A DNA stretch of 64,000 bases from NCBI RefSeq assembly GCF_000004075.3, contig NC_026661.2:16830307-16894306 (forward strand), written 5' to 3'. Shown one piece after another: positions 21,587 to 34,798 of the stretch (positions are counted from its first letter, which is position 1; each line of letters opens with the position of its first letter). The notes beneath the pieces are model-generated. The model was not told the origin of the DNA, made no database searches, and worked only from the letters and a program-made list of their open reading frames with translations. Both the position numbers and the translations under genes were made by a program. This DNA comes from Cucumis sativus. Taxonomy: Eukaryota > Streptophyta > Magnoliopsida > Cucurbitales > Cucurbitaceae.

Positions 21587-22621
21587 TCATTTCTCCATAC
21601 ATTTAGAAACAAATTCTCTAACTTCATTCATCAACACAGAACTCTCACTAATTTCAGGAAACAAATAAAAAGCATGAATCATGTTAGGATATTCAATCAA
21701 CTCCACTATCTTACCATTTTTCTTCAACCAATCATAATACCTTCTCTGCCAATCCTTCAACGGATCAAATCCTCCCACGAACACTAACGTAGCCGGAAAT
21801 TCCTCCAACTCCGAAATCTCCTCCGCATTTTCCCCACTCACATTCGCCGCTCCATGGTCTCGATCCGCTCCTTCTGGCAAAAACGCCCTCCATAACCAAT
21901 CCGTCCTCGCAATCGAAACAATATACCCCGGATCCAATTGAATCTCCGCTTCCGTCCTTTCCTCACCTCCGAAAAACGGTTGAATCGACACTAATCCCAC
22001 GACTCTCGCTCTCTCAAACTGCGATCTCTGCCTACAGAATCGAACCGCAACGTGATGCGCGAGATTCGCACCGGCGCTGTCTCCGGCAAGGAAACATTTG
22101 GACAGATCGGCATTGGGAGGGAGGAGACCGATGGTGTTGCTTTCATGGTCGAGGAAACGGAGAACGTCGAATCCATCGTCGTATTGAGAAGGGAAACGGT
22201 GTTCGGGAGAGAGACGGTAATCGACGGAGAGGACAATGGCTGGGAGACGGCGAGCGAAACGGCGACAAACAGCGACGTAAGAAAAAGAGGAGTTGCTGAG
22301 TAAAGCAAAACCGCCGCCGTGGAAGAAGATGAGGATGGGGAGAGAAGCGACGTCGGAGGAAGGGGTGAAGACACGAACAGAGAGATTGCGGGAGGAATCG
22401 ACAATGACGTCGAAGGAGAGGACGCCATGAATGGGTTTGACAGGATTGGGAGGGGATTTGAAATCGAATAGACGGAAGAGACGGCGGTTGACGGTGCCGT
22501 TGGGGCGAGTGGCGAGGTCGCCGCAGACGGAGGAGAGGGAGACAAGGAGGCGGGTTTTCCAGGGAAGAGAAGGGGAGGAGGGAGGAGGAGGAGGAGGGGG
22601 CGGAGGGGAAGGGAAATCCAT
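21587..22621 (-). CDS. CXE18: Carboxylesterase, CXE18-like (alpha/beta hydrolase, HSL family)
   Basis: A 344-residue single-exon hydrolase of the plant carboxylesterase family, related to gibberellin receptors and hormone-sensitive lipase, cleaving small esters. The oxyanion motif HGGGFALL lies near residue 100 and the nucleophile elbow GDSAGANLAHH near 180. The acid Asp is in GFDPLKDWQRRYYDW and the catalytic His in MIHAFYLFPE near the C-terminus. The order and wording (RLFRLFDFKSPPNP, ISIQPFFGGEERTE-like VSIQPFFGGEERTE) fit Arabidopsis CXE18. The start at 22621 gives MDFPSPPPP then SLPWKTRL, matching the family's N-terminus. An in-frame ATG at 22723 would add 34 Ser/Leu-rich residues, which could be a longer N-terminus. 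A run of nine prolines comes from a GGA/GGC-rich stretch. The natural substrate is unknown. Confidence 0.88.
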   Translation of the reverse strand: MDFPSPPPPPPPPPSSPSLPWKTRLLVSLSSVCGDLATRPNGTVNRRLFRLFDFKSPPNPVKPIHGVLSFDVIVDSSRNLSVRVFTPSSDVASLPILIFFHGGGFALLSNSSFSYVAVCRRFARRLPAIVLSVDYRLSPEHRFPSQYDDGFDVLRFLDHESNTIGLLPPNADLSKCFLAGDSAGANLAHHVAVRFCRQRSQFERARVVGLVSIQPFFGGEERTEAEIQLDPGYIVSIARTDWLWRAFLPEGADRDHGAANVSGENAEEISELEEFPATLVFVGGFDPLKDWQRRYYDWLKKNGKIVELIEYPNMIHAFYLFPEISESSVLMNEVREFVSKCMEK

Positions 22622-22723
22622 GGAGGGATTAAGTGAAAGAGAAGAGGAAATGAATGAAAGAAATAAAGAAGGTGAAGGACTGCTCTGCCATGGCCAATGA
22701 GCTGTAAGTTTCTTTCTTCTCAT

Positions 22724-25700
22724 TCATTTATTGCCTTTTCTGTTTGCTAACTAATTTTTCAAACTACTAAACAACTTTTTTATTTATTTGAATTTAATTA
22801 ATCATAACCCATTTTTTTAAAAAGAGCAATAATAAGGTTGTAAGCTTTGACTACATCACCTATTTTTGTACATGTGGCACGTGTAAAAATATTAATAATA
22901 TCTTTTAAGACCAAAAAATCAAAATCAATGTTTTTCATTTTCAAATTGGGTTGAAAAAAAAAACTTAACCGTGTTTGACAAATAGTAATTTATTTTCAAA
23001 TTGGGTTGGAAAACAACTCACTTTAACTGTGTTTGACAAATAGTAATTTGAGAGACTTGCTTGAAATGTATTTGATTTACCAACCCAACAAAAGTTTCCT
23101 AAAAAATCAAATACTATTTTTTTACTACCCGTATATAGTTTGTTTGTTTTTTTCACAATTTTTTTAATTAAAATTTCATCCAAAACCACCACCAAACTAA
23201 TAATTCATAATTATTCACATTTTTAATGAATTTCATTTACTTTCATTTCAATTCCTTCATTTGAATGAAATTTCTCATACACTATAAATGCGCGTTATAT
23301 TTATATTTAATAATATATAGTTTTAGATAAAAAAAAAAACCATAATTTTATATTTTGGGGGAAGGGTTACCCATAGGATGATTTAGGTCCCCCATGGCCT
23401 ACACCCTTAAATAGAAAGAATGGGAAAAGAAGACCCACTGACATAAGTAATGTAATTTTAGTGAAAAATACCACTCAACCTATCCGATCCCTAACATAAC
23501 ATAATGGTCTTTGAGTTTACCCAAATGTATCTATTATAATTTAACAACTGGCTTTTTAGAGGAAGAAAAGTCAAATTGGCAATTTCCAAAAAATTATTAG
23601 CTGCATTAAAGAGAAAAAAAAGTGATATATGTTTATATTGATGTGAAAATTGGTAACAAATAATCACTATTTGTTTTTAATAAGGAAGAAAAATGTTATG
23701 TTAATTGTGGTTGAACTAATATGAAGAAAAAATCTCTTGAATCCCTACTACTCCATAAATGGTATATAAATTAACAAATAATCAATAGTAATATTATAAG
23801 AACCATAAATCAAATCCTCTTTTGTAATCAGTGAATGCTTTTATAAAATCTTTTTAGTTTTTAAAAATTAAATCATATAAACATCATTTTAATTTTCGTA
23901 GGATAGGGTTTATATATAAAATCAAACCCAAATTTTAAAATTTTAGAAATGGATTTTAGAAACGCTATTATGTTTTTATAATTTGGTTAAGATTTAGGAA
24001 AATTTTCAAAAATGGTAAATTTACAAAATATTTATAACTTATAACAAATTCTATCGCAACCATTAATATGCTTTAGTGATAAAGACTATTAATAGAATCC
24101 AAAATTTTGGTATAGCCCGTAAATATTTTGATTTATTTTGTTTTTTTAAAAATGTTTGTAAGATTTAATATGAAACGATTACAATTTTTAAAATTGAAAG
24201 TTTTTACGTAGAACCACATTTTTTTAGAGAATTGGATAGATTTTGCTATATTAGATAAATACTTTTAAATTTTTGTTACATTAAAAAGTGTTCATTTTCT
24301 AATGTCATGATGTTATATAAAAATTGTACGGAGATATGTTCATAATGTTGTGTTATGGAGCCACAAATGTAAATAAAGCTAGAAGTTTGGACCATAAACT
24401 CTTAAATATGTTACCAAAATATCAATTATGCATAATAATATTTGAAAACTTTAAAAGTTAAATGTTACATTAAATATTAAATTTGAAAACAATTAATCTT
24501 TCTAGATCTTTAAAATTGAAAGTCTAGAGGATTATCAATGACTAAACTTTTTGTAATTTAACTTTTTATATAAATATAATTTTAAATGCATAAATATATG
24601 ATATTTAGATTATGTAACGTTTGATTATAAAAGTATTATAAATATGTAAACATGATTCACCTAAATATATATATATATATATATGGAAAATGTATACAAA
24701 TTAAGTAAGGAAAAAACAATAGATAAAATGAATTGGGAGATCAATATCTCCCAATATATATATTTATTCACATTATTCTGCTCCTGGCTCCTCTATATAG
24801 ATAGACTCTAAAACAAGATGTTTTGGTTTGCTAAGTATAGACCCACACATTGAAGAAGGATTGACCATGAACACACAAACCATGTCTAAATGTATTTAGC
24901 TTCTACATGTTGCTACCAAGTTTCAATTTTGGATATCAACAACCACCACCAACCATTTGACTATATAATACATATGAGCGTAGGTAGGTAGGAGGTGGAT
25001 GAGGCTGCAAAAGCCCAAGGCAAGCAAGCATTTAGTAGTATTTACTACAAGTGCTTCTTGAAACTCATTCATCTTTTCATCATTTATTTTTATCTACATA
25101 ATCAAAAGTTAAAGTGGGGGTAGCCAATTCAATTGTTTATTTGTTTTATTGTTATTTCTAGAAAGCAGTTCAATTAATATTTGTGGTCATGCTTGAAAAG
25201 AAATACCATATACTATAATGAAAAAGTCTTTAACGTCAATAAAGATAACGTATTCTAATTGATTAAAAGGACAAAGACTTAGAAAGACATGTTATTTTCT
25301 TGGAAGCAACATTAAATGGTAGACCCCTATCCCATACATGATAATTAGGTCAAATTAGGAACTTTCACGTAATGGTTAGGTAAAAATTAGGAAGTCTAAC
25401 ATCTACTTCGATAATGGTTTGAAGTTGGAGGTTTAAATTTTGTAACTCTTTATTTTAAAATTATTGGTTAAATTATATATATTCGTTATACGTGGAAGTT
25501 TGTTTGATTTTAGTTCTTGTGCTCTTAGTATATCTCAAATTTAGTTTCTCAAACTTTAATTTTATACTTTTAAATTTATTACAATCTAGTCTATAAATTT
25601 TTGAATTTTTAACCGTTTAGTTTAGCCTCGTCAATTAGCCAAGATCTAGTTCAAACTCGATCCAATTGGGAGTTGATTCATGTTACAAAAGGCTTGTTTA

Positions 25701-28530
25701 TGAACTTTTATAACGAAAAATTGAGTTTGCCCTACTTTATAGTAAAATGAATGAACTCATTGGAAGTATTTTTTTTGCTTAAAAGATGATATTTGCAAGT
25801 TTGGTGCTTGATGTGAAAGTTTTTGGTTGTTTATGAAAGATTCTTTCCATATGATGGCCAGTGATGCTGATAGCACAGAAAAATGTGTTATTAATATTAT
25901 GCTTCACTTAAAATTTGGTGTTGTTATTATGTATTTATTTGACTAAGGTTTCAATCATCAAAGAGGTATAATCGAGTCGTTTGAAGAAAATGAAGCTAAA
26001 ATGGATCCATTCGGAGTCCTAACAAAGTATTGAGGTAAATTACCAAACTACCACTAAATTGATGCAAAGTTCGTTTCTTTTACAATGTCCTAAAGCATCG
26101 CAAAGCCGTCACATGAATATAAATTGGTAGCTTTGGTTTTAGGTCATATACTTTTATTTAGGAGGCCATTTTGTTTCTTTTTTCTGTCATTAATTCATCT
26201 ATAGCATTAGTTTTTAGGTTTTATTTCATCTTATCTTTGTGATTAAGTAGAAACAATTCGAGTCTCTATCTTTTTCCCTATTATGAAAAGGTAAAATATT
26301 TGTTCTTTCTAGTTTCGAGGATTTTGTTGGAACTCATTGTATTTTAGAGTATATTGATAGTATGGTTGATATTTCTTGTCTATGAAATTAACCTTTGATT
26401 AGTAGATTATTTTGAATTACATTATCTTGTTATCGATTGACAACCAACATTCGTTTGTGCAATTCCATGCTTTAGATTAATGTATAGTAAGTGACATATA
26501 ATATTATGTTAATCTCCAACAACCAATAGGTTAGATATGATTGTGATTTTTTTTTAATCATTTAATTTTTTGTTTTTAAAATTTTAGTTTATAAATATCT
26601 CTAACACCTATAAAATTATTACTTTGTTATTACTTTCAACAATATTTTTAAAAATTGCTATTTGATGTAATTATTTCTAATAGTTGGTAACGTGTGAGAG
26701 ATGGCCATAAGCCCCTTACGTGTAAAGCAAAGGAAACAAAGAAACATGTAGTAAAAATCAAATCAAAGTTTTTAGTGGTATTTTTTCTAATATAATACAA
26801 CCTTATTATAATGTGTAACCTAAAATAAAATATCTTATATTTTCTCCAAGACTTGCATTCCTCCTCATCGAATATTATACTTAGATTAGAGGATAATCTA
26901 ATCACTCACATTTCCTAATGCAAATTATATGATGTTGAAAGAGAAGGGTTGAGAGATGATTGCTTAAGCAAGGGGTAAACGAAGAAAAGACAAGGATGAG
27001 CTTAAATTAATGGATAGTTTTCTTGTTTTGTTCGCGAAGTTCATAGCTTGTTCTTGGTTTAGAAGAAGCTATCAATAACTTTTTGGTTTTGGATTTTTAG
27101 TTTTTAAAATTAAGCTTATAAACAATTTTTTCCCTTCTAAATTTTATGTTTTGAAGATTTAAGAAGATAGGTTTTGAAATATGAAATTTGGCTAAGAATT
27201 CGACAATAATGCATTATTCCTTTCTACTTCTCACAACATTCTCTCTTGAACATTGAGATCAATTGATGTCGATCAAGTGTGTGAAAACGCTTCCTGATGA
27301 TGAACTCTAAATGATGATACTGTTCACTAAGCTTCTAAAAGGCAATAACTTACAATGAATTGGTCCAAATGTACTATTTTTTTTCAATTCATATGATCCT
27401 GCTACTCTATAGACCAATTGGATAAGTCTTCTATAACTCATTTGGCTTCGTCTTTGGCTTCTTGCCCTTCTTTTGTAAATGAAATTCGTTTCTTATAAAG
27501 GAAAAATGATCATATTACTTTAAAAACGCATAGAACCCAAAGGCACTCAAATACAAAGGCCACAAAATAACAATAAAGTCACCAAGTATTAAAGGTAGTT
27601 GGACCTTTCCCTTTAGAGACATATCTGATCAAGTCCTAAGTCACTCACTAAAATGTCCAACTTCCTCATTTTCCACTCCTATAACCAAATAACATAAGAA
27701 ACTTTCTAACTAATTATTAATACATTCCTAGTAACATTTCAATAAAATAGGCAGAAGATACTCACATTAGTTACAAATGGATAAAATCTTACGTACAAAC
27801 ATAACAACTCTATTGGCATGATGCATATCAAATAGAAGTCCAAGTAAAGCCACATACTAAAAAAGTAGACAATGTATAAAGAGGGCCATTCTCATAACAA
27901 TATACATACTCAAAACCATGAGAAATAGAAATCCCAAAGCTTAATTTAAGTTGGGCATTCTAAGCCTTTGAACATAGGAACCCAAAAGTTTAAACTAGGA
28001 GTTATCACATTAAACTCCAAAAACTTAAACGGATAGGTGAGCTAAATAATACAATAGATGTCCAACAGAGAAACACCTCAAGAGTGAAGCATGCCCTCAA
28101 CTTATACAACCGTTAGAATTCTACCCTCAAATTACACAATTGTTGAAGCTATAAAAATGGTATAACTTTGGAAGTCAAGGGAGTGGGAAATTCTCAAGAG
28201 TGAAACATATATATCTATGGGACAAATTGCAAACACCACTCCTAAAGTATGTTTGTAGCTACAATTACACCCTCAAACTTTCAATGATAAAATCGAGCTC
28301 TTCAAACTTATAAGGGTTAGAATTGTAAACTCAAACTTGCATAATTGGAGTTTAAATTTTATCATTTGGGGTTCCAATTTCTACAACTATGGTACGTTTG
28401 AAGGTCCAATTTTAACACCGTAGAAATTTGAGGACCTACCGACTATTATCATACTTCAGGGTGGTTTTTGCAATTTGTTCTATATTTATATATATAAATC
28501 ACACTGATCATCATCTTCAGCGTGAATGAA
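22724..28530. other. 5.8-kb gene-free AT-rich region
   Basis: No coding domain seen on either strand. It contains a twofold 57-bp near-repeat (22938-23049, unit around TTGACAAATAGTAATTT), a TA microsatellite at about 24667-24685 and scattered weak MITE-like words. 28200-28450 has the phrase pattern of a degenerate inverted repeat (CTCAAACTT / AAGTTTGAG) often seen in plant MITEs. The proximal parts must contain promoters of the flanking genes, but no element stands out. Confidence 0.5.
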
Positions 28531-29223
28531 TCAATGCAGAAAGGCATATATAGCAGTAGAAATATAGACCAAAAGGGCAGAGGAAACAAGAACAAGAAGA
28601 GCAGACACAGCATGAACAGCAGACTTACTTCCACAAGACAACATCCCAAGCCGAATTTGAATAACATCCACCATTGACAGCATCAGAAACAAGCATCCCA
28701 TAACAGATCCAATAGCAGAAGCCAACATCCCCAATCTCAAAACCTTCAAGTTGATATGAGCCCTAAACGCCTCATCCACATCTTTACTATTCAAAAGATT
28801 AATCGCAAGCTTCAAACCCTGCGCTACAAGAGACGAGAACAGAAAAAAGCTAAACGAAACAACCTCAAACACCAGAAGCTTCCGAGCAACGTCAATGCCG
28901 GCATCACAAACAGAGGAATTCTCAAGACTATGCTGCCCTGGTGTGGTCAGCGAAAGTCCTACAAAAACAGCGATTGTGAAAAGGGAATTGACATTGACGA
29001 GACCGTCCAACGCTGTAACGTGGACGCTGGTGGTCGACGAAGAGGAAGAGGATGTGCGCTGGATTTCTTCTGCTCTGCTCCGGCCATTGAAATGGTCTTT
29101 TGGGTATGCTTCGGATCTGGTTAAAAGACAGAAAATGAGATGAAAATGGAAAGAAAATGAAAATGTGAAAAATGTGAAAAATGTGAAAATGGGTAAGAGA
29201 GAGATTTGAGCTTACTCGTCCAT
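28531..29223 (-). CDS. MEE60: MEE60-like four-helix membrane protein, 197 aa, two exons
   Basis: Exon 1 is only eight coding bases (29223-29216: ATGGACGA, then donor GTAAGC). Exon 2 runs 29116-28531 after acceptor TTTTAACCAG. The join gives MDESEAYPKDHFNG in frame with the long exon, and codon phase fits exactly. The protein has a Ser-rich cytosolic head (about residues 25-35), then four hydrophobic segments: SLFTIAVFVGLSL, VVSFSFFLFSSLVA, MLASAIGSVMGCLFLML and AVHAVSALLVLVSSALLVY. The phrases VTALDGLVNVNSLFT and LKLAINLLNSKDV are those of the plant family containing Arabidopsis MATERNAL EFFECT EMBRYO ARREST 60. Its biochemical role is unknown; loss is reported to arrest embryos. A second frame starting MAGAEQKK at 29090 is a shadow. 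The name rests on memory of the family wording. Confidence 0.78.
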
Positions 29224-32200
29224 TGAAGGTGGATTATGGCGGATTGAAGATTGAAGATTAAAGATTTAGGAATGGGTATAGGATTACTTGGAGGAATTGT
29301 ATTGGGGATTTTGAGAAGAAGAAGCAAAAAGAAGAAAGATGCGTTTGGGGTTTGTGCTTTTTTTGCTAGCTTTGGGTTTGTGCTTTTTTTGATAGCTTTG
29401 GGTTTGCTTTTTTGGTTTTGTTGAAATGAAGAAACTTGATGAAGTCCAAAAAGGAAGTCAAATAAAGGGTCGTTGAGGTCAAGGGGTATTTTTGTCTTGG
29501 AAAAAACAAATTCTATTACTACACCCATATCGACCTTCTTTTAATGTATAACTTCGTGTTAGGGATGAGGGTAGAGAGATTGACAATATTATATCATTGT
29601 AGAGATAGTTCTCATCACTTATTTAATTGACGTAGAATTTTGATGGCATTTACAAAGTGAAAAAGAAGATTGAGAAAAAAAAATTGTTTGCTAGGGTTAA
29701 TAGAAATGGAGAGTTTGTACCTTACACTATTACATGACTCATGAGAACTCTTTCGAGGACTTGAGGTTAGAGATGTCTATCTTCTTTGTCGAGATAAGGC
29801 TCTACAAGACCCATTTGATGGAGATTTTTAAGCGAGGAATGTGAACAAAGATTTTTTTACTAAATTAATTTTAAAAAACGTAACAAAATTAAAAAATATT
29901 TACGGTCGTGTAACAAAAAAATAAAAGTCGATAAAGCTAGTAAAATACTTTTATAATTTTCAGATTTGTCCTTAACATTACGAACAATTCCGAACTTTTT
30001 CTATTTTCAAAATTATTTTATTGGATGTAAATATTTTATCGATTTGTTATATTTTTTAAAAGACCTCATGATGTAATGATACGTTAATATTACGAATAAT
30101 TACTTGAAAAAATTATATAGATATCTCATCATTATTTCTTAATCTCTAAAACAACTAGCTTTGTTTAAATTGAAACTTGAAATTAAGTAAACGTATAAGT
30201 AAAATAAAAGTAGGGCACCTTGCATGATTAGCCAAAAAAAAAAAAAAAAAAACTAAATTAAGCCCATATCACTTGAATTTTTAAATTGCAAAAAAATGTA
30301 ATTTCGATCGGTCCAAATTCACTCATGGTTTTAAAGTAAAATGTCATTTTCTAAAACAATTTGATTATTATGTGATTGTCAACTGATCACCTTCTACGAT
30401 TTTTTCTTTCAATTTAGTTAGTCTTATGAGATAGTCATTTGATTCCCTTCGAATTGTCCTCTGATTACCTTCTACGGTTTTTATTTTCAATTTTAGTTAG
30501 GTTTCTAAAACAGATCATTTAGTCACCTTTTGATTGTCATCTAATTATCTTCTCCTATTTTTATTTTTAATTTTAGTTAACCTTGTGAGATATTCACTCG
30601 ATTATCTTTTAATTGTCATATGATTAATCTTCTATTTAGTCCGTATTTCAAGAGTCATTTCATTACCTTCTAATAGTTATTATTTGCTAGCAATGTGGGT
30701 GACATATGATTACTATGTGATTGGTAATGTGTTAAAGATTTATGAGGGAAAGGGTTATCACAACCGTTCCTCAACCCATTCAATCCTACCTTAACCCTTC
30801 CTCAATCATTCCTTAACCCTTTCTTATTTATAATTAACCCATTTAAATTTAAATATTATCTAATCCATTTTTTTCTCATTTATAATTTCTACACTCATGG
30901 ATTTGGTTAGTTTTAATCTTTTTATTTAAAAAACATAACTTATTTTTAAGTCATGAATTTAGTAAAATTACATGAATTTAAAATTTTTATTTTTCTTTTA
31001 CTCTGGAATTAGGTAATTTATTGTGATTATACTGCATGATCCTCTTTTTTTTTGCTTCTCTATTATGAAAACTATGACGATTTGATAAATTAAATATATG
31101 AAATTTGTGTATTAGAGTTAGAATATGGTTTTTTTAAAAAAAAAAGTTAATAATTTCATCGCACGTAACGATTACGTAAAAAATGTTGAAAATGGATATC
31201 GTATTTAAAGAACTTATTGCAAATTGTTTTACAAAAACTAAGACGATTTGGTAAATTAAATATACAAAATTTGTGTATTGGAGTTAGAATATGAATTTTT
31301 AAAAATAATAATTTTTTTTCTCATATATTGTGTTCTATGTAATTGACTTCAATATATAACCCCCTTCCTAGAAACTATTTTGTTCTTCATATATCGTTTA
31401 GTTGGAATGAAATTATGGTGTCAGTCATTGGTTTAAATCAATTGTTAAATATACGCAATTTGTGTATTGCATTTAGAATATCAATTAAACAATTTGTGTA
31501 TAATTTACTCAAAAACAATTATTACAATAACAACACTTTATTAATAACGATCAATGAATTATATTTATAATCTACGAGTTTTAAGACATAAATCCCAACA
31601 ATAACAACCTTTCATTGCCGCATAGCCTTGCCTTAAAGATTTTCTTGAGATGATTGACCGCCTAATCCATCTTCAAAATGCCTAGCTCACTCATAGCCAC
31701 CTAGTCCATCTTTAGAACACGTAGCTCACTCATGGCCACCTACTTCATGTCGTTGGACGTTATTTTGACAACCTTGCCCACCTAATTTTGGCTCAAAACA
31801 CCTTGTTGACACTTGGGCCAATTAACTTTCCATTGTTCATAACACGAACACTTGACCAAATTTCTTCTAACCTTTTCTTACTTTGGGCTACAATGACACA
31901 CTAACTATGTCACTAAAACCATGTCATCTCGATAATGTCACTTATCACCAAACAACTCTTAATAAAATTTCTTTTACCAAAGGCTACTACAAGAACCTTT
32001 AAAAAACTTTAGGGATGGTTTGTTGAGTATCTCATATTGGAAAGATTCAGCAAACTTTACTTCCATAACTAAAATATGTATACACTTACTATTAATATCC
32101 ACTAGTAACCCATTTATTTTAAGATATGAAGCTCCATAATCGTTTATTTGCAAATTATAGAATGATCTTTACAACAATCTTTCCAAATTACCAAACATAA

Positions 32201-32471
32201 GAGCTTGGCCTAAACTGATTAAACTGTCAAAGGAAGTACAGAATTCTTGTTACAAATTAAAAAAACTTATTACATTGTTATATCAAACTTTGTTCCAACA
32301 ATTTCTAAATTTAGTCTTCCCACTAAGCATGAATAAATAAGCCTTCTAAGTTCTGATCCTTGAAAAAAAGAACATCTAAGAAAAAAAAACTCCAACTTAC
32401 CATTTAATTGCCTTTTTCAAACCCTGTAACTTGTTCATCCAAAGCTATTTAATTAGGAGAGGCTCTTGGCC
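29224..32471. other. 3.2-kb spacer with diverged tandem repeats
   Basis: 29224-29530 is the 5' leader and promoter of the minus-strand membrane protein gene. 30372-30680 holds an 80-bp degenerate minisatellite, listed separately. 31060-31560 has three diverged copies of a block around AAATTTGTGTATTGGAGTTAGAAT. 31580-32000 is CT-rich with recurring words (TAGCTCACTCAT, GGCCACCTA) and may be a decayed transposon. The last 400 bp must contain the polygalacturonase promoter; no clear TATA box was chosen. Confidence 0.45.
30372..30680 (+). repeat. Degenerate minisatellite, unit about 80 bp, nearly four copies
   Basis: Units begin with GATTGTCAACTGATCACC-like text, run through TTTTCAATTTTAGTTAG and end in CATTTGATT-like text. 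Starts lie near 30375, 30455, 30528 and 30608. Identity between units is moderate, so the array is old. Confidence 0.65.
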
Positions 32472-34798
32472 ATGACCATATCAAGAATTCTTAGCCTCTT
32501 TCAAATCCTTCTCTTAGTATTTGCTTGGCAATGTTATGATAAGGTTGCTGCCATTATTACCGACGACATTGCAAACCTCAATAACGAGATCATATCCACG
32601 ATAAATCAACAACTAATTCCTAGTCCAACCGCAACACCAGGGCCTCTTGGCATGGAAACTCTTCCTGACCTTGATGACACGGTAAATGACAGTAACAATA
32701 CTAACAATGATTTGAATGAAAATGGTGAGTCAGTTTTTGATGTTACAAAACATGGAGCTAAAGCTGATGGAAAAACCGATGATGCACAGGTGAGAAATAA
32801 CCACACACAACTTCAAAGTTTTAATTTGAGTTAATTATATTATCTTTAAAATTGTCAAACTATTTAACTTGAGCCATATTGTTCTTAGCTCATAGCTCAT
32901 CTCTTAGGTAGGTGTATCTAGCAAGATGCATTTTTTATTCATCTTCCTCTCATTACTAACATCAAACAAATAGTTGAAATATTTATAAAAAAAATAAAAA
33001 AGAATTTGCAACATGGCAAAATCTGATCGGACAATTTAGTAGCATTCACGAAGATAGATCACCCAAGTCTTTTTCTTAGATTTTAGTCACATTCATTTTA
33101 GAGCAATATTTCACTATATTTTTTGAGTTCACCTCATTCTTAGTCCGAATGATAAAAATTGTGGGTAGCTAACAGTGCATGAAAAGAAAATTGCAACTTT
33201 TTTAGATTTGAATGGGAAAGTAATACTAATTATAAATACTAATGGAATATTTAGATTGTTGAGATTAATAGACTATATTGAACTTTTGATTTGAATATAA
33301 CTATATGAATGACAAACTCATTTTTAGATATAAAATTCATAAATCTAAATCAATAAAAAAAAAACTTGGTAATCAATATGGGTGATACATATATATTGAA
33401 TTTCTATGTGTTAGGCATTCGAGACAACATGGATTGCAGCCTGCCGAAATACAGTGGGTCCGGTGAAGATTTTGATCCCAAAAGGAACATATTTGGTGGG
33501 TCCGATGACTTTGGCCGGTCCGTGTAAAAGCTTCCCGATCACCATTGAAAATCAAGGGATTGTAAAGGCTACAACCGATTTATCTGAATATTCATCTCCA
33601 GAATGGTTCTCGATTGAAGACATTACCGGTTTTATCCTCACTGGCTCCGGCGTCTTCGACGGCCAAGGCACCGCCGTTTGGGCCTATAATGATTGCAAGA
33701 GTAATAAGGATTGCCAGCTTCTTCCAATCGTAAATATATATTTTCCCCTAATTTTACTAAGTCATTCATTTTTCCTTTAATTTTTAGTTACAATCGAGCT
33801 AGTGATATTTATTAATTGATTGATTTTTTTTTCCTTTTGTAGTCGATTAAATTTTCGGGATTAAACCACACGATTGTTGATGGAATCACTTCACTAAACA
33901 GCAAGGGCTTTCACATGTCCCTATTCAACTGCTACAATTTTACTATTACCAACGTCAACATTATAGCTCCCGATGAGAGTCCCAACACGGATGGAATTCA
34001 CCTTAGTACCTCAGAATTGGTCAATATTATGAATAGTATCATTGGCACTGGTGATGATTGTGTCTCCATAGGCCACAGTACTGTGAAAATCACTGTCACC
34101 AATGTCACTTGTGGCCCTGGACATGGCCTCAGGTAAATATGAATAGTATATTTTTTTTTCTAAAAAAAATTAGATTAAATAGAAACAAAGAAAAACATGT
34201 CTAAAAGTTTTCATTATTATTGTTGTCCAGCGTGGGCAGCTTAGGCAAATACTCAAGAGAGAAGGATGTTTATGATGTTCTAGTAAAGAACTGCACAATT
34301 TTCAATGCCACCAATGGTGCCAGAATCAAGACATTTGCTAGTCCCATCTCAGGGTTAGCATCAGGAATAATCTTTGAAGACATTATAATGTACAACGTCA
34401 AATATCCTATAATCATTGATCAAACCTACAGCACAGATGAGAACAAGGTAATTAACAAAACAAAAATAAAACCTAATGATGATCATGTAATACCATACTG
34501 ATGAACTAATTAATCTTTTTAATAGTAATTTTAACCGAACACGGTAACTAATTATACACAGGAATCGAAGTGGAAGGTCAGCGACGTACACTTCAAGAAC
34601 ATTCGAGGAACATCGGCAACAAACGTGGGGGTATTGTTGGAGTGTAGCAAGTTGCTTCCATGCGAGGGGGTGGTGCTTAAGGACATTAACTTGACTTATG
34701 GAGGCACCGACTCGAAGAATACAACCATTGTTTCTTCATGTTTGAATGCAAAGATTACTACTTTTGGGGTTCAAAACCCACCACCTTGTGTTGTATAA
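32472..34798 (+). CDS. Polygalacturonase (GH28), exo-type, 458 aa, five exons
   Basis: Exons: 32472-32789, 33415-33729, 33843-34132, 34231-34447, 34562-34798. All joins keep phase and have GT-AG borders. The enzyme hydrolyses alpha-1,4 galacturonan in cell-wall pectin. A signal peptide (MTISRILSLFQILLLVFAW) precedes an Asn/Asp-rich spacer of about 65 residues and then the beta-helix, opening with FDVTKHGAKADGKTDD. All four GH28 signatures are present: NTDGIH, GDDCVSIG, GPGHGLSVGS and ARIKTF, the last also binding substrate. So it should be active. The wording and length resemble exopolygalacturonases expressed in pollen, but tissue cannot be told from DNA. The C-terminus has paired cysteines (SSCLNAK, PPPCVV). 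A TTG six bases upstream of the ATG is in frame but is not a normal start. Confidence 0.92.

Noticed and set aside
21991-22700. Long open frames overlapping the carboxylesterase (both strands)
   Set aside because: They are shadows of the GC-richer esterase coding sequence; their peptides are Ser/Pro- or Glu/Gly-biased with no domain.
24660-25060. MicroRNA precursor near the repeated GTAGTATTTACTAC words
   Set aside because: The inverted words are too short, and no known mature miRNA sequence was recognised.
30740-30840. Interstitial telomere repeat
   Set aside because: CTTAACCCT-like words recur a few times but not as a regular seven-base plant telomere array.
32606-32806. Minus-strand open frame over polygalacturonase exon 1
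   Set aside because: Antisense shadow of a well supported exon.
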